A DNA stretch of 64,000 nucleotides from Maribacter polysiphoniae (GTDB lineage Bacteria; Bacteroidota; Bacteroidia; Flavobacteriales; Flavobacteriaceae), in NCBI RefSeq assembly GCF_003148665.1, contig NZ_QGGQ01000012.1:62001-126000 (forward strand), in the 5' to 3' direction. The stretch's first letter is position 1, and every line of letters starts with the position of its first letter. Below are positions 27,181 to 34,397 of the stretch, in pieces. A model generated the notes under the pieces. It had not been told where the DNA came from, ran no database searches, and saw nothing but the letters and a program-made list of their open reading frames with translations. The translations under genes were made by a program, and so were the position numbers.

Positions 27181-28242
27181 ATGGAATCGATCACAACTTC
27201 TTCTTACGCCGTACATTTTAACGGGAATGCTTTTTTACAATTAAAGGATTATCTTGGTAAGCACACCTATTCAAAGGTATTTGTCCTTGTGGACGAAAAT
27301 ACCAAAGAACATTGTTTACCCGTATTTGAAAAGACCTTGGCGAATGCATTTCCGTTTGATCTGATCGCGATTAAGGCAGGGGAAGTACATAAGAATATAG
27401 AGGCTTGTACCCATGTTTGGCAGGCGTTGTCAGCTTTGGATGCTGACCGAAAAAGCCTATTGATCAACCTTGGGGGCGGAGTTGTGACTGATTTGGGCGG
27501 CTTTGTTGCCTCAACCTACAAAAGAGGAATTGATTTTATTAATATACCTACCACCCTATTATCTATGGTAGATGCTTCCGTTGGAGGTAAAACCGGTGTT
27601 GATCTAGGGTCCTTGAAAAACCAGATTGGGGTGATCAACCAGCCAAAGATGGTTTTGGTATCCACTGTATTTTTGGAAACCCTAGAAGACCGGCAAATGC
27701 GAAGTGGCTTTGCTGAAATGTTGAAACATGGCCTAATTCAGGATGCTTCGTATTGGAAAGCATTGAAGTCACTCAGCAACCTTGATACCATAGGGGGAGA
27801 TATATACACTTCAGTTTCCATAAAGAACAAAGTAGTTCTGGAGGATCCCACGGAACAGCATTTAAGGAAAATATTGAATTTTGGACATACTTTAGGTCAC
27901 GCTGTTGAATCCTATTTTCTAGAAAACGATGATAAGGAAACCCTTTTACATGGAGAGGCCATAGCGGTAGGAATGGTGTTGGAAGCCTATCTTTCGAACA
28001 AATTGACAGGATTGCCCACGGAGGACCTGGAGGACATCAAAACCTCCTTTTTTAAATGGTACCCAAAAGTTGATTTCACATCCAGCGATATAACCGCCAT
28101 TCTATCCATGTTGAAATTCGACAAGAAGAATTCGCACGGGAATATCAATTTTGTACTATTGGAATCCATCGGAAATCCGGTTATAGATGTGAAAATACCC
28201 AACGATTTGTATGAAGGGGCTTTTGCTTACTACAAAGTTTAG
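27181..28242 (+). CDS. aroB: 3-dehydroquinate synthase
   Basis: Second step of the shikimate pathway, DAHP to dehydroquinate, NAD and metal dependent. The 353 residues contain LINLGGGVVTDLGGF, PTTLLSMVDASVGGKTGVD, and metal-binding His/Glu segments in LNFGHTLGHAVE and LLHGEAIAVGMV. Normal length. Isolated from other aro genes. Confidence 0.95.
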   Translation: MESITTSSYAVHFNGNAFLQLKDYLGKHTYSKVFVLVDENTKEHCLPVFEKTLANAFPFDLIAIKAGEVHKNIEACTHVWQALSALDADRKSLLINLGGGVVTDLGGFVASTYKRGIDFINIPTTLLSMVDASVGGKTGVDLGSLKNQIGVINQPKMVLVSTVFLETLEDRQMRSGFAEMLKHGLIQDASYWKALKSLSNLDTIGGDIYTSVSIKNKVVLEDPTEQHLRKILNFGHTLGHAVESYFLENDDKETLLHGEAIAVGMVLEAYLSNKLTGLPTEDLEDIKTSFFKWYPKVDFTSSDITAILSMLKFDKKNSHGNINFVLLESIGNPVIDVKIPNDLYEGAFAYYKV

Positions 28243-28359
28243 GGGCTTCATATACTAAAATCATTGATTTACAACTCTTTGATTCAATATGTTGGAATAT
28301 TGGTTAGTTTGGATATATAAATAACTGATTTTTAGAATGATCAATTAAACCAAACTATC

Positions 28360-28683
28360 ATGATCCGTAAACTAATCGATTACAAAAAATTAAATCATCA
28401 TTTAGCCGCCAAACTTATTGAAACCTATCCCAATGGGTATGGTGACGATGATATCATCACTTTTAAGAATGTGCATGGTGAAATCATCGAAACTGTGGAA
28501 CTAAGGACAGATGACACTGTTTATTTGGTAAAAATAAGTAAGAGTCTTGCCAATTTCATTTCGAACTTCGAGGAGAATATGGAACGAGGTTTGGAACCAA
28601 GGCAGCAACCTGAATTCGAAGACAGCTTGGATGGTAAGGAATTTGAACTGCAATCCGAGGATGATTTTAATGAGGAACTTTAA
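28360..28683 (+). CDS. Conserved cytosolic protein of unknown function
   Basis: A 107-residue protein without signal or membrane segment. The first half is a compact alpha/beta domain (YKKLNHHLAAKLIETYP, DDIITFKNVHGEIIE, VELRTDDTVYLVKIS); the last 30 residues are strongly acidic (EFEDSLDGKEF to the end). Probably a small Flavobacteriaceae-specific family; no function can be proposed. Ends four bases from the convergent DinB gene. Confidence 0.65.
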   Translation: MIRKLIDYKKLNHHLAAKLIETYPNGYGDDDIITFKNVHGEIIETVELRTDDTVYLVKISKSLANFISNFEENMERGLEPRQQPEFEDSLDGKEFELQSEDDFNEEL

Positions 28684-28687
28684 AATT

Positions 28688-29206
28688 TTACCCTAAATAG
28701 CTGTTTCGAATTACATTTCTGTGGTGTTTTTGGTGTCCACAGATAATAAAGCCCAATGCCGCGACACTCATTGGGGCATTGCTGGCCCTACCCATACAAT
28801 GAAGCGCTTTTTTGTCCATAGAAAAGAAAAGTGCATTCGTTGATTGACGAATGGCCCTATACTCATCAATGATACTTTGCTTTGTTCGGTTCGCCGCATT
28901 GGAGTTGGGTACATATAAATCTTGGTCAAAACCCGGTAATGGTGTTTCGTCTCCCCGCATAAACCTCAATGCCCGATATTGGAAAACCCGTTCCGTATCC
29001 AAAATATGAACCAGAACCTCACTAATGGTCCATTTCCCCACATCATAAGCATAATTTAATTTTTCATCAGGAATGCTACTGATAAATTGAGGGAAATTAT
29101 TTAGTTGTGAACCCAGGGTCTCGAACAATTCAACATTGCCCAAAACATCCAAATAGGTTTTGTAATAAGGATCGTATTCTGATGATTTCAATTCATTGAT
29201 TCGCAT
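28688..29206 (-). CDS. DinB-family protein
   Basis: A 172-residue four-helix-bundle protein of the DinB/YfiT superfamily, metal-dependent hydrolases or thiol transferases. Putative metal-site His residues fall in WTISEVLVHILDTERVFQYR and CGHQKHHRNVI. Start at MRINELKSSEY; an upstream ATG at 29230 is less likely. Function not determinable. Confidence 0.8.
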   Translation of the reverse strand: MRINELKSSEYDPYYKTYLDVLGNVELFETLGSQLNNFPQFISSIPDEKLNYAYDVGKWTISEVLVHILDTERVFQYRALRFMRGDETPLPGFDQDLYVPNSNAANRTKQSIIDEYRAIRQSTNALFFSMDKKALHCMGRASNAPMSVAALGFIICGHQKHHRNVIRNSYLG

Positions 29207-29274
29207 AGGCCACAAGCTAAAAAATCCCAAAAACCATAGTCTTTGGGAGATGAATTATTGTATTATGAGGAAAA

Positions 29275-29754
29275 TCACAATTCGTTGAAAATCGTATGCA
29301 TCAAACGTTTTTTATCGTTGATACTTTCTTCCAAGGAAATCATGGTCTCAGTTCTGCTGATTCCTTCAATATCATCAATCTTAAAGATGATGTTCTTCGC
29401 ATGATTGGTATCCTTAGCCCTTATTTTACAGAAAATATTGAATTTTCCAGTAGTAATATGGGCAACGGTTACATTTGGAATTTGCTCCAAGCGTTCCAAT
29501 ACAAATTTTGTTTGATGCGTTTTCTCCAAGAAAACACCTACATAGGCAATAAAGGCATACCCCAACTTTACATAGTCCAAAGTAAGGGAGGAACCACGGA
29601 TGATTCCGGCTTCTTCCATTTTTTTGACACGTACATGTACCGTACCAGCAGATATCAATAATTTCTTGGCTATATCGGTGAAAGGGGTTCTTGTATTATC
29701 AATCAACATATCCAGAATCTGGTGGTCAATCTCGTCTAATTTAACTTTTGTCAT
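29275..29754 (-). CDS. Lrp/AsnC-family transcriptional regulator
   Basis: A 159-residue regulator with the N-terminal winged helix (DEIDHQILDMLIDNTRTPFTDIAKKL, recognition helix near SAGTVHVRVKKMEEAG) and a C-terminal RAM ligand domain (about 65-155). ATG at 29760 is an alternative start. It has its own promoter and may be autoregulated, as many Lrp proteins are. It follows an M14 peptidase gene on the same strand. Confidence 0.9.
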   Translation of the reverse strand: MTKVKLDEIDHQILDMLIDNTRTPFTDIAKKLLISAGTVHVRVKKMEEAGIIRGSSLTLDYVKLGYAFIAYVGVFLEKTHQTKFVLERLEQIPNVTVAHITTGKFNIFCKIRAKDTNHAKNIIFKIDDIEGISRTETMISLEESINDKKRLMHTIFNEL

Positions 29755-29773
29755 GGTCATTTAATCTTTGGTG

Positions 29774-29781
29774 CAAAAATA
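29774..29781 (-). promoter_or_regulatory. -7 promoter element of the Lrp-type gene (TATTTTTG)
   Basis: Exact TAnnTTTG match on the minus strand, about 20 bp before the start codon. The surrounding region is very AT-rich, with a TTGTAAT half-site at 29811-29817. Confidence 0.5.
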
Positions 29782-29868
29782 CGTAATTAAGAAATTAAAC
29801 ATAATAAAAGTTGTAATTTTTTAACAAAAATGTAATATAAGATTGTTTTTTGAATCTTATGTTCAAAA

Positions 29869-30981
29869 TCAGGACTTTATGAGATTCCAAAAAGTTTGGG
29901 TTTTTAATGCCGATAGATCATTTTCTTGGCTGCAATCATACGTTTTATGTCCAAAATAATTTTGAAGATTCCCCGAATTTTCGATGTGGGGTATAAAAGC
30001 AATTTGCTCATTTTGAAGTGTTTCCTTAAAAAGTAACCCAATAGCGTCCCCGGACTTGTATTTCCCAGGATCGATAATATGTACATTTGATATCAGGATG
30101 TCATAAAATAATTTGTTGTTATCGGGAATACCAAAATACATTTCCTTCTGAAAGCCATTGAGGCTATCATCTGAAATCACCTCCAGGGCAGTAAGCAGTG
30201 CTATAAAAATATAGTTACGCGTATGCTCCCGTTCATAATCGTTGAAATAATGGCCCGCTTCGAATAAAATGGTAGGGATATCCAGCATTTGGAAGGTATC
30301 GCCCACGCAATTGGCATTAAAACCATCGTCATAGCGTCCAATTTGACCAGGTATCAAGTTTTGCAACACATTATTCATAGCAACAATCAAACGCATACTT
30401 TGTGCCCTTGAGGGGGAAATACTGCGTTCTTCATCAAAAGCCGGGGCCAAAAATGATACCGTAGCCGGTTTTGGGGTGTTCCCTACATTGAATATGGTAC
30501 GTTGCCCGTGGAGATTGAAACAATAATCAGGCAGAAAATTCTCATAACACGTACGCAACACATTACTTTCTGGTTGGGTCCTTTCCTGGGCATCCCTGTT
30601 CAAATCAACCTTATTGGCATTGATACGGGTATAGGCTTTAGCCCCATCTGGATTAAGCATTGGAATAACCTTTATGGTACAGTTCCTTAAAATAGCTTTA
30701 CAATCCTTCGGATTCGATTGAAACAAATTAAACAGGTCAAAAACGGCTTTGGTCGTGGTGGATTCATTGCCATGCATTTGTGACCACATCAATATTTTGG
30801 TCTTACCGGTTCCAAAAGTAACCGCATGAATGGGAGACTTATTTACGGAGTGACCAATAACCTTAACTTGAAAATTATCAGGAAGCCGATCAAGTATCGG
30901 TTTTATATGATCTAAGGTTATGTACCTGCCTTTTAAGTTATTTTCTTTTACTGAATTATAAGTGTCTTGGGAAATTACCAT
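29869..30981 (-). CDS. M14-family zinc carboxypeptidase
   Basis: A 370-residue peptidase with zinc ligands H70 and E73 in SQMHGNESTTT and H158 in FNLHGQRT; the likely catalytic Glu is E241 in ILFEAGHYF. No signal peptide is evident, so it is probably cytoplasmic. The ATG at 30981 (MVISQDTY) is preferred to a TTG two codons upstream. Its promoter region carries the phased palindrome array. A neighbouring Lrp regulator hints at a link to amino acid or peptide metabolism. Confidence 0.85.
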   Translation of the reverse strand: MVISQDTYNSVKENNLKGRYITLDHIKPILDRLPDNFQVKVIGHSVNKSPIHAVTFGTGKTKILMWSQMHGNESTTTKAVFDLFNLFQSNPKDCKAILRNCTIKVIPMLNPDGAKAYTRINANKVDLNRDAQERTQPESNVLRTCYENFLPDYCFNLHGQRTIFNVGNTPKPATVSFLAPAFDEERSISPSRAQSMRLIVAMNNVLQNLIPGQIGRYDDGFNANCVGDTFQMLDIPTILFEAGHYFNDYEREHTRNYIFIALLTALEVISDDSLNGFQKEMYFGIPDNNKLFYDILISNVHIIDPGKYKSGDAIGLLFKETLQNEQIAFIPHIENSGNLQNYFGHKTYDCSQENDLSALKTQTFWNLIKS

Positions 30982-31024
30982 TTTCAATCTTTATTTCAAC
31001 GCCGCTAAGGTAACATCATATTAA

Positions 31025-31103
31025 ATTACAATTGTAATCATTGGGTTTACATATGTATATTCACGTGTTTACATTTGTATCATGCTTTATTTAGAATTGT
31101 AAC
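31025..31103. repeat. Array of four 14-bp palindromic operators at 21-22 bp spacing
   Basis: Sites ATTACAATTGTAAT (31025-31038, perfect palindrome), TTTACATATGTATA (31046-31059), TTTACATTTGTATC (31068-31081) and TTTAGAATTGTAAC (31090-31103). Centres are at 31031.5, 31052.5, 31074.5 and 31096.5, two helical turns apart on one DNA face. A fifth copy, ATTACAATGGTAAA, covers the XRE gene start codon (31270-31283). Consensus about WTTACAWWTGTAWH. The region is otherwise non-coding and very AT-rich. Likely bound by the adjacent XRE or Lrp-type regulator. Confidence 0.65.
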
Positions 31104-31250
31104 CAAAGCCACAATGGATTATAATGAAATTGTATAAAATTAGTTTATAAAATTATATATCAGATTATTATCGCATTTCAATTAAAGTATATATTTAATC
31201 TATGTCTATTGAAATCCATTATATTCCCTCGTGATGGTGCATCTTTTTAT

Positions 31251-31258
31251 TACCTTTG
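31251..31258 (+). promoter_or_regulatory. -7 promoter element of the XRE gene (TACCTTTG)
   Basis: Exact TAnnTTTG match 17 bp before the ATG of the XRE gene, between the four-site operator array and the copy on the start codon. Confidence 0.55.
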
Positions 31259-31275
31259 TATTCGAATAAATTACA

Positions 31276-31656
31276 ATGGTAAACACTGGGGATTTTATAA
31301 AACGTTTGGAGGAAATTCTTCGCTATTACGACTTATCGGCTTCTTCTTTTGCGGATAAGATCAAGGTACAGCGGTCCAGTATTTCCCACTTACTTTCAGG
31401 AAGAAACAAGCCAAGTCTGGAGTTTGTGATGAAGGTCGTCAAGGCGATTCCTGAAGTGGACTTGTATTGGTTATTGGAAGGAAAGGGTAGTTTTCCTGCC
31501 TCAAAAAAAACTACTTCCAAAGCGCCCGAAGTGAAGCCTCTTGCCCCTGCTTTGGAAAATAAGGAAAAAAACATCCCAAAGGCCAAAGGGAAGAAATCCA
31601 TAGATAAAATCGTTATTTTCTATAGTGATGGAAGTTTTACATGCTATGAGGGCTAA
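31276..31656 (+). CDS. XRE-family HTH transcriptional regulator
   Basis: A 126-residue protein with an N-terminal Cro/CI-type helix-turn-helix (about 5-65: ASSFADKIKVQRSSISHLLSGRN) and a Pro/Lys/Ala-rich linker (about 75-105) leading to a short C-terminal strand pair (KIVIFYSDGSFTCYEG). Small size and no ligand domain. The phased palindromes upstream and one copy over its own start codon suggest autoregulation. Confidence 0.85.
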   Translation: MVNTGDFIKRLEEILRYYDLSASSFADKIKVQRSSISHLLSGRNKPSLEFVMKVVKAIPEVDLYWLLEGKGSFPASKKTTSKAPEVKPLAPALENKEKNIPKAKGKKSIDKIVIFYSDGSFTCYEG

Positions 31657-31729
31657 TCCTAAATGGTAAATTGAATTTTATTTGGATACGGCATATGCTA
31701 TGTGCTACTAAATTCTTTATTTTGTGTTT

Positions 31730-32107
31730 ATGCTTAAAGAATTTATTGTTTCATTCGTTTTATTGTTACTTCTTACCTCATGTTATCAGCCACAAAGGGA
31801 CTGTAAGGCGTTTAAGGACGGTAAATTCACTTTTACCACAGTTATAGGCGATAAGGAAGTAAGTACTACTTTTGTGCGTTCAAGGGCTCTGGAAATTGAT
31901 TACTTTCAGGGAAAATCGGATAGTTCCTCAGTTCGTTGGATCAATGATTGTGAATATGTCGTAAAGAAGATGCATCCTAAGAACAAGGCCGAGGAAAAAT
32001 CGGTTCATATGAAAATATTGAGCACTACCGATAATTCTTATACATTTGAATATAATATTGTAGGTGACCCTAAAAAATCCAGGGGAACAGCCATAAAAAC
32101 CAACTAA
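31730..32107 (+). CDS. Small putative lipoprotein of unknown function
   Basis: A 125-residue protein with a signal peptide ending in the lipobox LLTSC at about residues 13-17. The mature part is beta-rich and charged (DGKFTFTTVIGDKEV, RSRALEIDYFQGKSD) and ends KSRGTAIKTN. Some databases attach a topoisomerase name to proteins of this kind; nothing here supports that. It stops two bases before the TerC ATG, so the pair is probably co-expressed. Confidence 0.7.
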   Translation: MLKEFIVSFVLLLLLTSCYQPQRDCKAFKDGKFTFTTVIGDKEVSTTFVRSRALEIDYFQGKSDSSSVRWINDCEYVVKKMHPKNKAEEKSVHMKILSTTDNSYTFEYNIVGDPKKSRGTAIKTN

Positions 32108-32109
32108 CC

Positions 32110-32925
32110 ATGTTCGATATTTTAGCAAGTCCCGATGCCTGGGTGGCATTACTCACATTAACCTTTCTTGAGATTGTCTTAGGTATAGACAACATTATCT
32201 TCATATCCATTGCTGCTGGTAAATTAGAAAAAAAACAACGTAAGAAAGCGACTAACTTGGGATTGGTTCTGGCCATGGTCATGCGTATCCTATTGTTGTT
32301 CGGGATTTCGTTATTGACCAGTATGAAAAAGCCTTTTTGGGTTTTGGATGGTGAGTGGATATCAGGTGGGATCAGCGGGCAAGGGTTGATTCTGTTCGCA
32401 GGAGGGCTGTTTCTACTTTATAAAAGTACAAGTGAGATCCATGAGAAAATAGAGGATAAAGGCCATGACGAACGGGAAGTTACAAGTCACCGCTCTACGT
32501 CCTTGATGAATGCCATTATTCAAATTACGGTAATCAACATTGTTTTCTCCTTCGATTCTATTTTGACTGCCATAGGAATGACCAATGGCATCTCCCCAAA
32601 CCCCAATGACGCCTTGATACTAATGGTCATTGCGGTGGTTATCTCCGTATTGATCATGATGTTGTTCGCCAATCCTGTGGGTGAATTTGTCAACAAACAC
32701 CCTTCAATCCAAGTTTTGGGGCTCTCTTTTCTGATTCTAATCGGATTTATGCTGATTGCGGAATCGGCCCATTTGTCGCATTTAGTGGTCTTTGGCAATG
32801 AAGTTGGGGTTATACCAAAAGGATACCTCTATTTCTCCATTACATTTTCGCTAATGGTCGAATTCTTTAATATGCGAATGAAGAAAAACAAGAAACCTCC
32901 CCTAAAGGAGGTTGATGGGAAATAG
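32110..32925 (+). CDS. TerC-family integral membrane protein
   Basis: A 271-residue protein with about seven transmembrane helices; the acidic motifs in LTFLEIVLGIDNIIFI and NIVFSFDSILTAIGM are the paired metal-site segments of the family. TerC/Alx relatives have been linked to manganese efflux or tellurite resistance. No ter operon is here; it pairs with a small lipoprotein gene instead. Confidence 0.88.
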   Translation: MFDILASPDAWVALLTLTFLEIVLGIDNIIFISIAAGKLEKKQRKKATNLGLVLAMVMRILLLFGISLLTSMKKPFWVLDGEWISGGISGQGLILFAGGLFLLYKSTSEIHEKIEDKGHDEREVTSHRSTSLMNAIIQITVINIVFSFDSILTAIGMTNGISPNPNDALILMVIAVVISVLIMMLFANPVGEFVNKHPSIQVLGLSFLILIGFMLIAESAHLSHLVVFGNEVGVIPKGYLYFSITFSLMVEFFNMRMKKNKKPPLKEVDGK

Positions 32926-32939
32926 AAAACCTCTTTCCC

Positions 32940-33896
32940 TTAATTAGGTCTTGTGTATGCGGCCTTGGGGTTTTGGTTCTTCTGTTGCTTAAAAAGCCTT
33001 TGTTGTTGTTTTACGGTTAATGTACTGCCGTCCGGACTCCAACCTGGAGGTCCGAAGATATACATTAAGGCATGGGAGAGTTTCTTTGACTTTTTTACAT
33101 CGTTCCATATATCCTTGAATTCATGGGTAAGGATAACAACGGGATTGTACGATTGTGGTGCGTGGATAACCCCGTATTTGACGTCGATATTCTCGTCGTA
33201 CTCTTTCCAGGTACCAAAAATCTTGTCAAAGATGTTCAGGAACCCACCATGGTTTTTATCTAAATACTCAACATTCTGGGCGTGATGCACCTGATGCATG
33301 GTATGTGTATTGAAGATTTTTTCCAAAAAGCCCAATTTAGGCACATATACGGTATGTAATTGAAACTGCCATAGTGCCTCGATACCCAAACAGACAACGA
33401 CCATTTCAGGAGGGAAGCCTAAAGCCGGCATCCACATATAGAACAATGGTTTGTATAAAATGGTAAACCATCCGTTTCGCACGGCTGTTCCAAGATTGAA
33501 GTTGTCGGAGGAATGGTGTACAATGTGCGCAGCCCAAAGAATGCGTACTTCGTGATTGGCCCTATGAAACCAATAATATGTAAAATCATCGGCCAATTGA
33601 CAGAGCAACCAAATATACCAAGCATAGCCAAATGAGGCATAGCCCATGATATTGGTTCGAACCCCATCAACTACGGGATTGAATAATTCATAGGTGAATT
33701 CGAATATGACAATAGCGGAAATCACTTTGATCAGTGGGGCGATGATTGCGGAGCCAACGCCCATAAAACCACTAGCGAACAAGTCTTTCCATTCATAGAG
33801 ATCATCGTCTCCATGAGTCTTGCTATAGGCCAATTCCAATAAGATAAATGCTATAAAGCAGGGTACTCCGTATACCAGGGGGTTGGTAAAATCCAT
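32940..33896 (-). CDS. Sterol desaturase / fatty acid hydroxylase family membrane protein
   Basis: A 318-residue protein with about four transmembrane helices and the His-box set of the family: HRANHE, HIVHHSSDNFN and HQVHHAQN, a di-iron site facing the cytoplasm. Substrate unknown; sterols are not expected, so a lipid, carotenoid or alkyl-glycerol-like compound is more plausible. Convergent with the TerC gene. Confidence 0.88.
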   Translation of the reverse strand: MDFTNPLVYGVPCFIAFILLELAYSKTHGDDDLYEWKDLFASGFMGVGSAIIAPLIKVISAIVIFEFTYELFNPVVDGVRTNIMGYASFGYAWYIWLLCQLADDFTYYWFHRANHEVRILWAAHIVHHSSDNFNLGTAVRNGWFTILYKPLFYMWMPALGFPPEMVVVCLGIEALWQFQLHTVYVPKLGFLEKIFNTHTMHQVHHAQNVEYLDKNHGGFLNIFDKIFGTWKEYDENIDVKYGVIHAPQSYNPVVILTHEFKDIWNDVKKSKKLSHALMYIFGPPGWSPDGSTLTVKQQQRLFKQQKNQNPKAAYTRPN

Positions 33897-33953
33897 ATTT
33901 TTTTAATTAATGCAAAGGTACTGTTTAATATTTCAGTCCTACAAGGCATGTTG

Positions 33954-34385
33954 TTATTCTTTATTATTCCTGAGAATTTCATTCTGCTCTTTCATGAGCT
34001 TCTCAAGATTCGCCAACAATTCAATGTTCTTAGGCGTTTTTTCTTCTTTATTGGTGGGGTCTTCCGCTTTGGTTCTAAAGCGGTTCATGAATTTAATAAC
34101 TGCAAAGATAGTAAATGAAATTATCGCAAAATCAACAATTACCTCGATAAGTTCCCCATATCCTATCGCAACTTCAGTCACATCCCCAACGGCTTCGCGT
34201 AAGATATATTTTTTATCGGCCAAATGAACATCCTCGGTCATTAGGGATAAAGGAGGCATTATTACTTTTTTGACAAGAACACTGACTACTTTGTTAAAGG
34301 CTGTACCTATGATAATACCGATGGCCATATCCATCATATTTCCCTTAATCGCAAAATCCTTGAATTCTTGAATAAAATTCCTCAT
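33954..34385 (-). CDS. mscL: Large-conductance mechanosensitive channel
   Basis: Two-helix pore protein that relieves turgor during hypo-osmotic shock. The 143 residues have the N-terminal amphipathic helix and TM1 (FIQEFKDFAIKGNMMDMAIGIIIG), TM2 (about 72-95) and a charged C-terminal helical bundle. Start at MRNFIQ; a codon three residues upstream is not conserved in the family. Confidence 0.95.
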   Translation of the reverse strand: MRNFIQEFKDFAIKGNMMDMAIGIIIGTAFNKVVSVLVKKVIMPPLSLMTEDVHLADKKYILREAVGDVTEVAIGYGELIEVIVDFAIISFTIFAVIKFMNRFRTKAEDPTNKEEKTPKNIELLANLEKLMKEQNEILRNNKE

Positions 34386-34397
34386 TGGGGTCAATAT

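Noticed and set aside
31730-32107. Possible topoisomerase-related gene
   Set aside because: The protein is a 125-residue lipoprotein with no topoisomerase motif; the genuine parC/parE lie at 34398-38961.
32914-32940. Hairpin GGGAAA/TTTCCC between the TerC and sterol-desaturase genes as a terminator
   Set aside because: Only six pairs with no T-tract on either strand after the stem.
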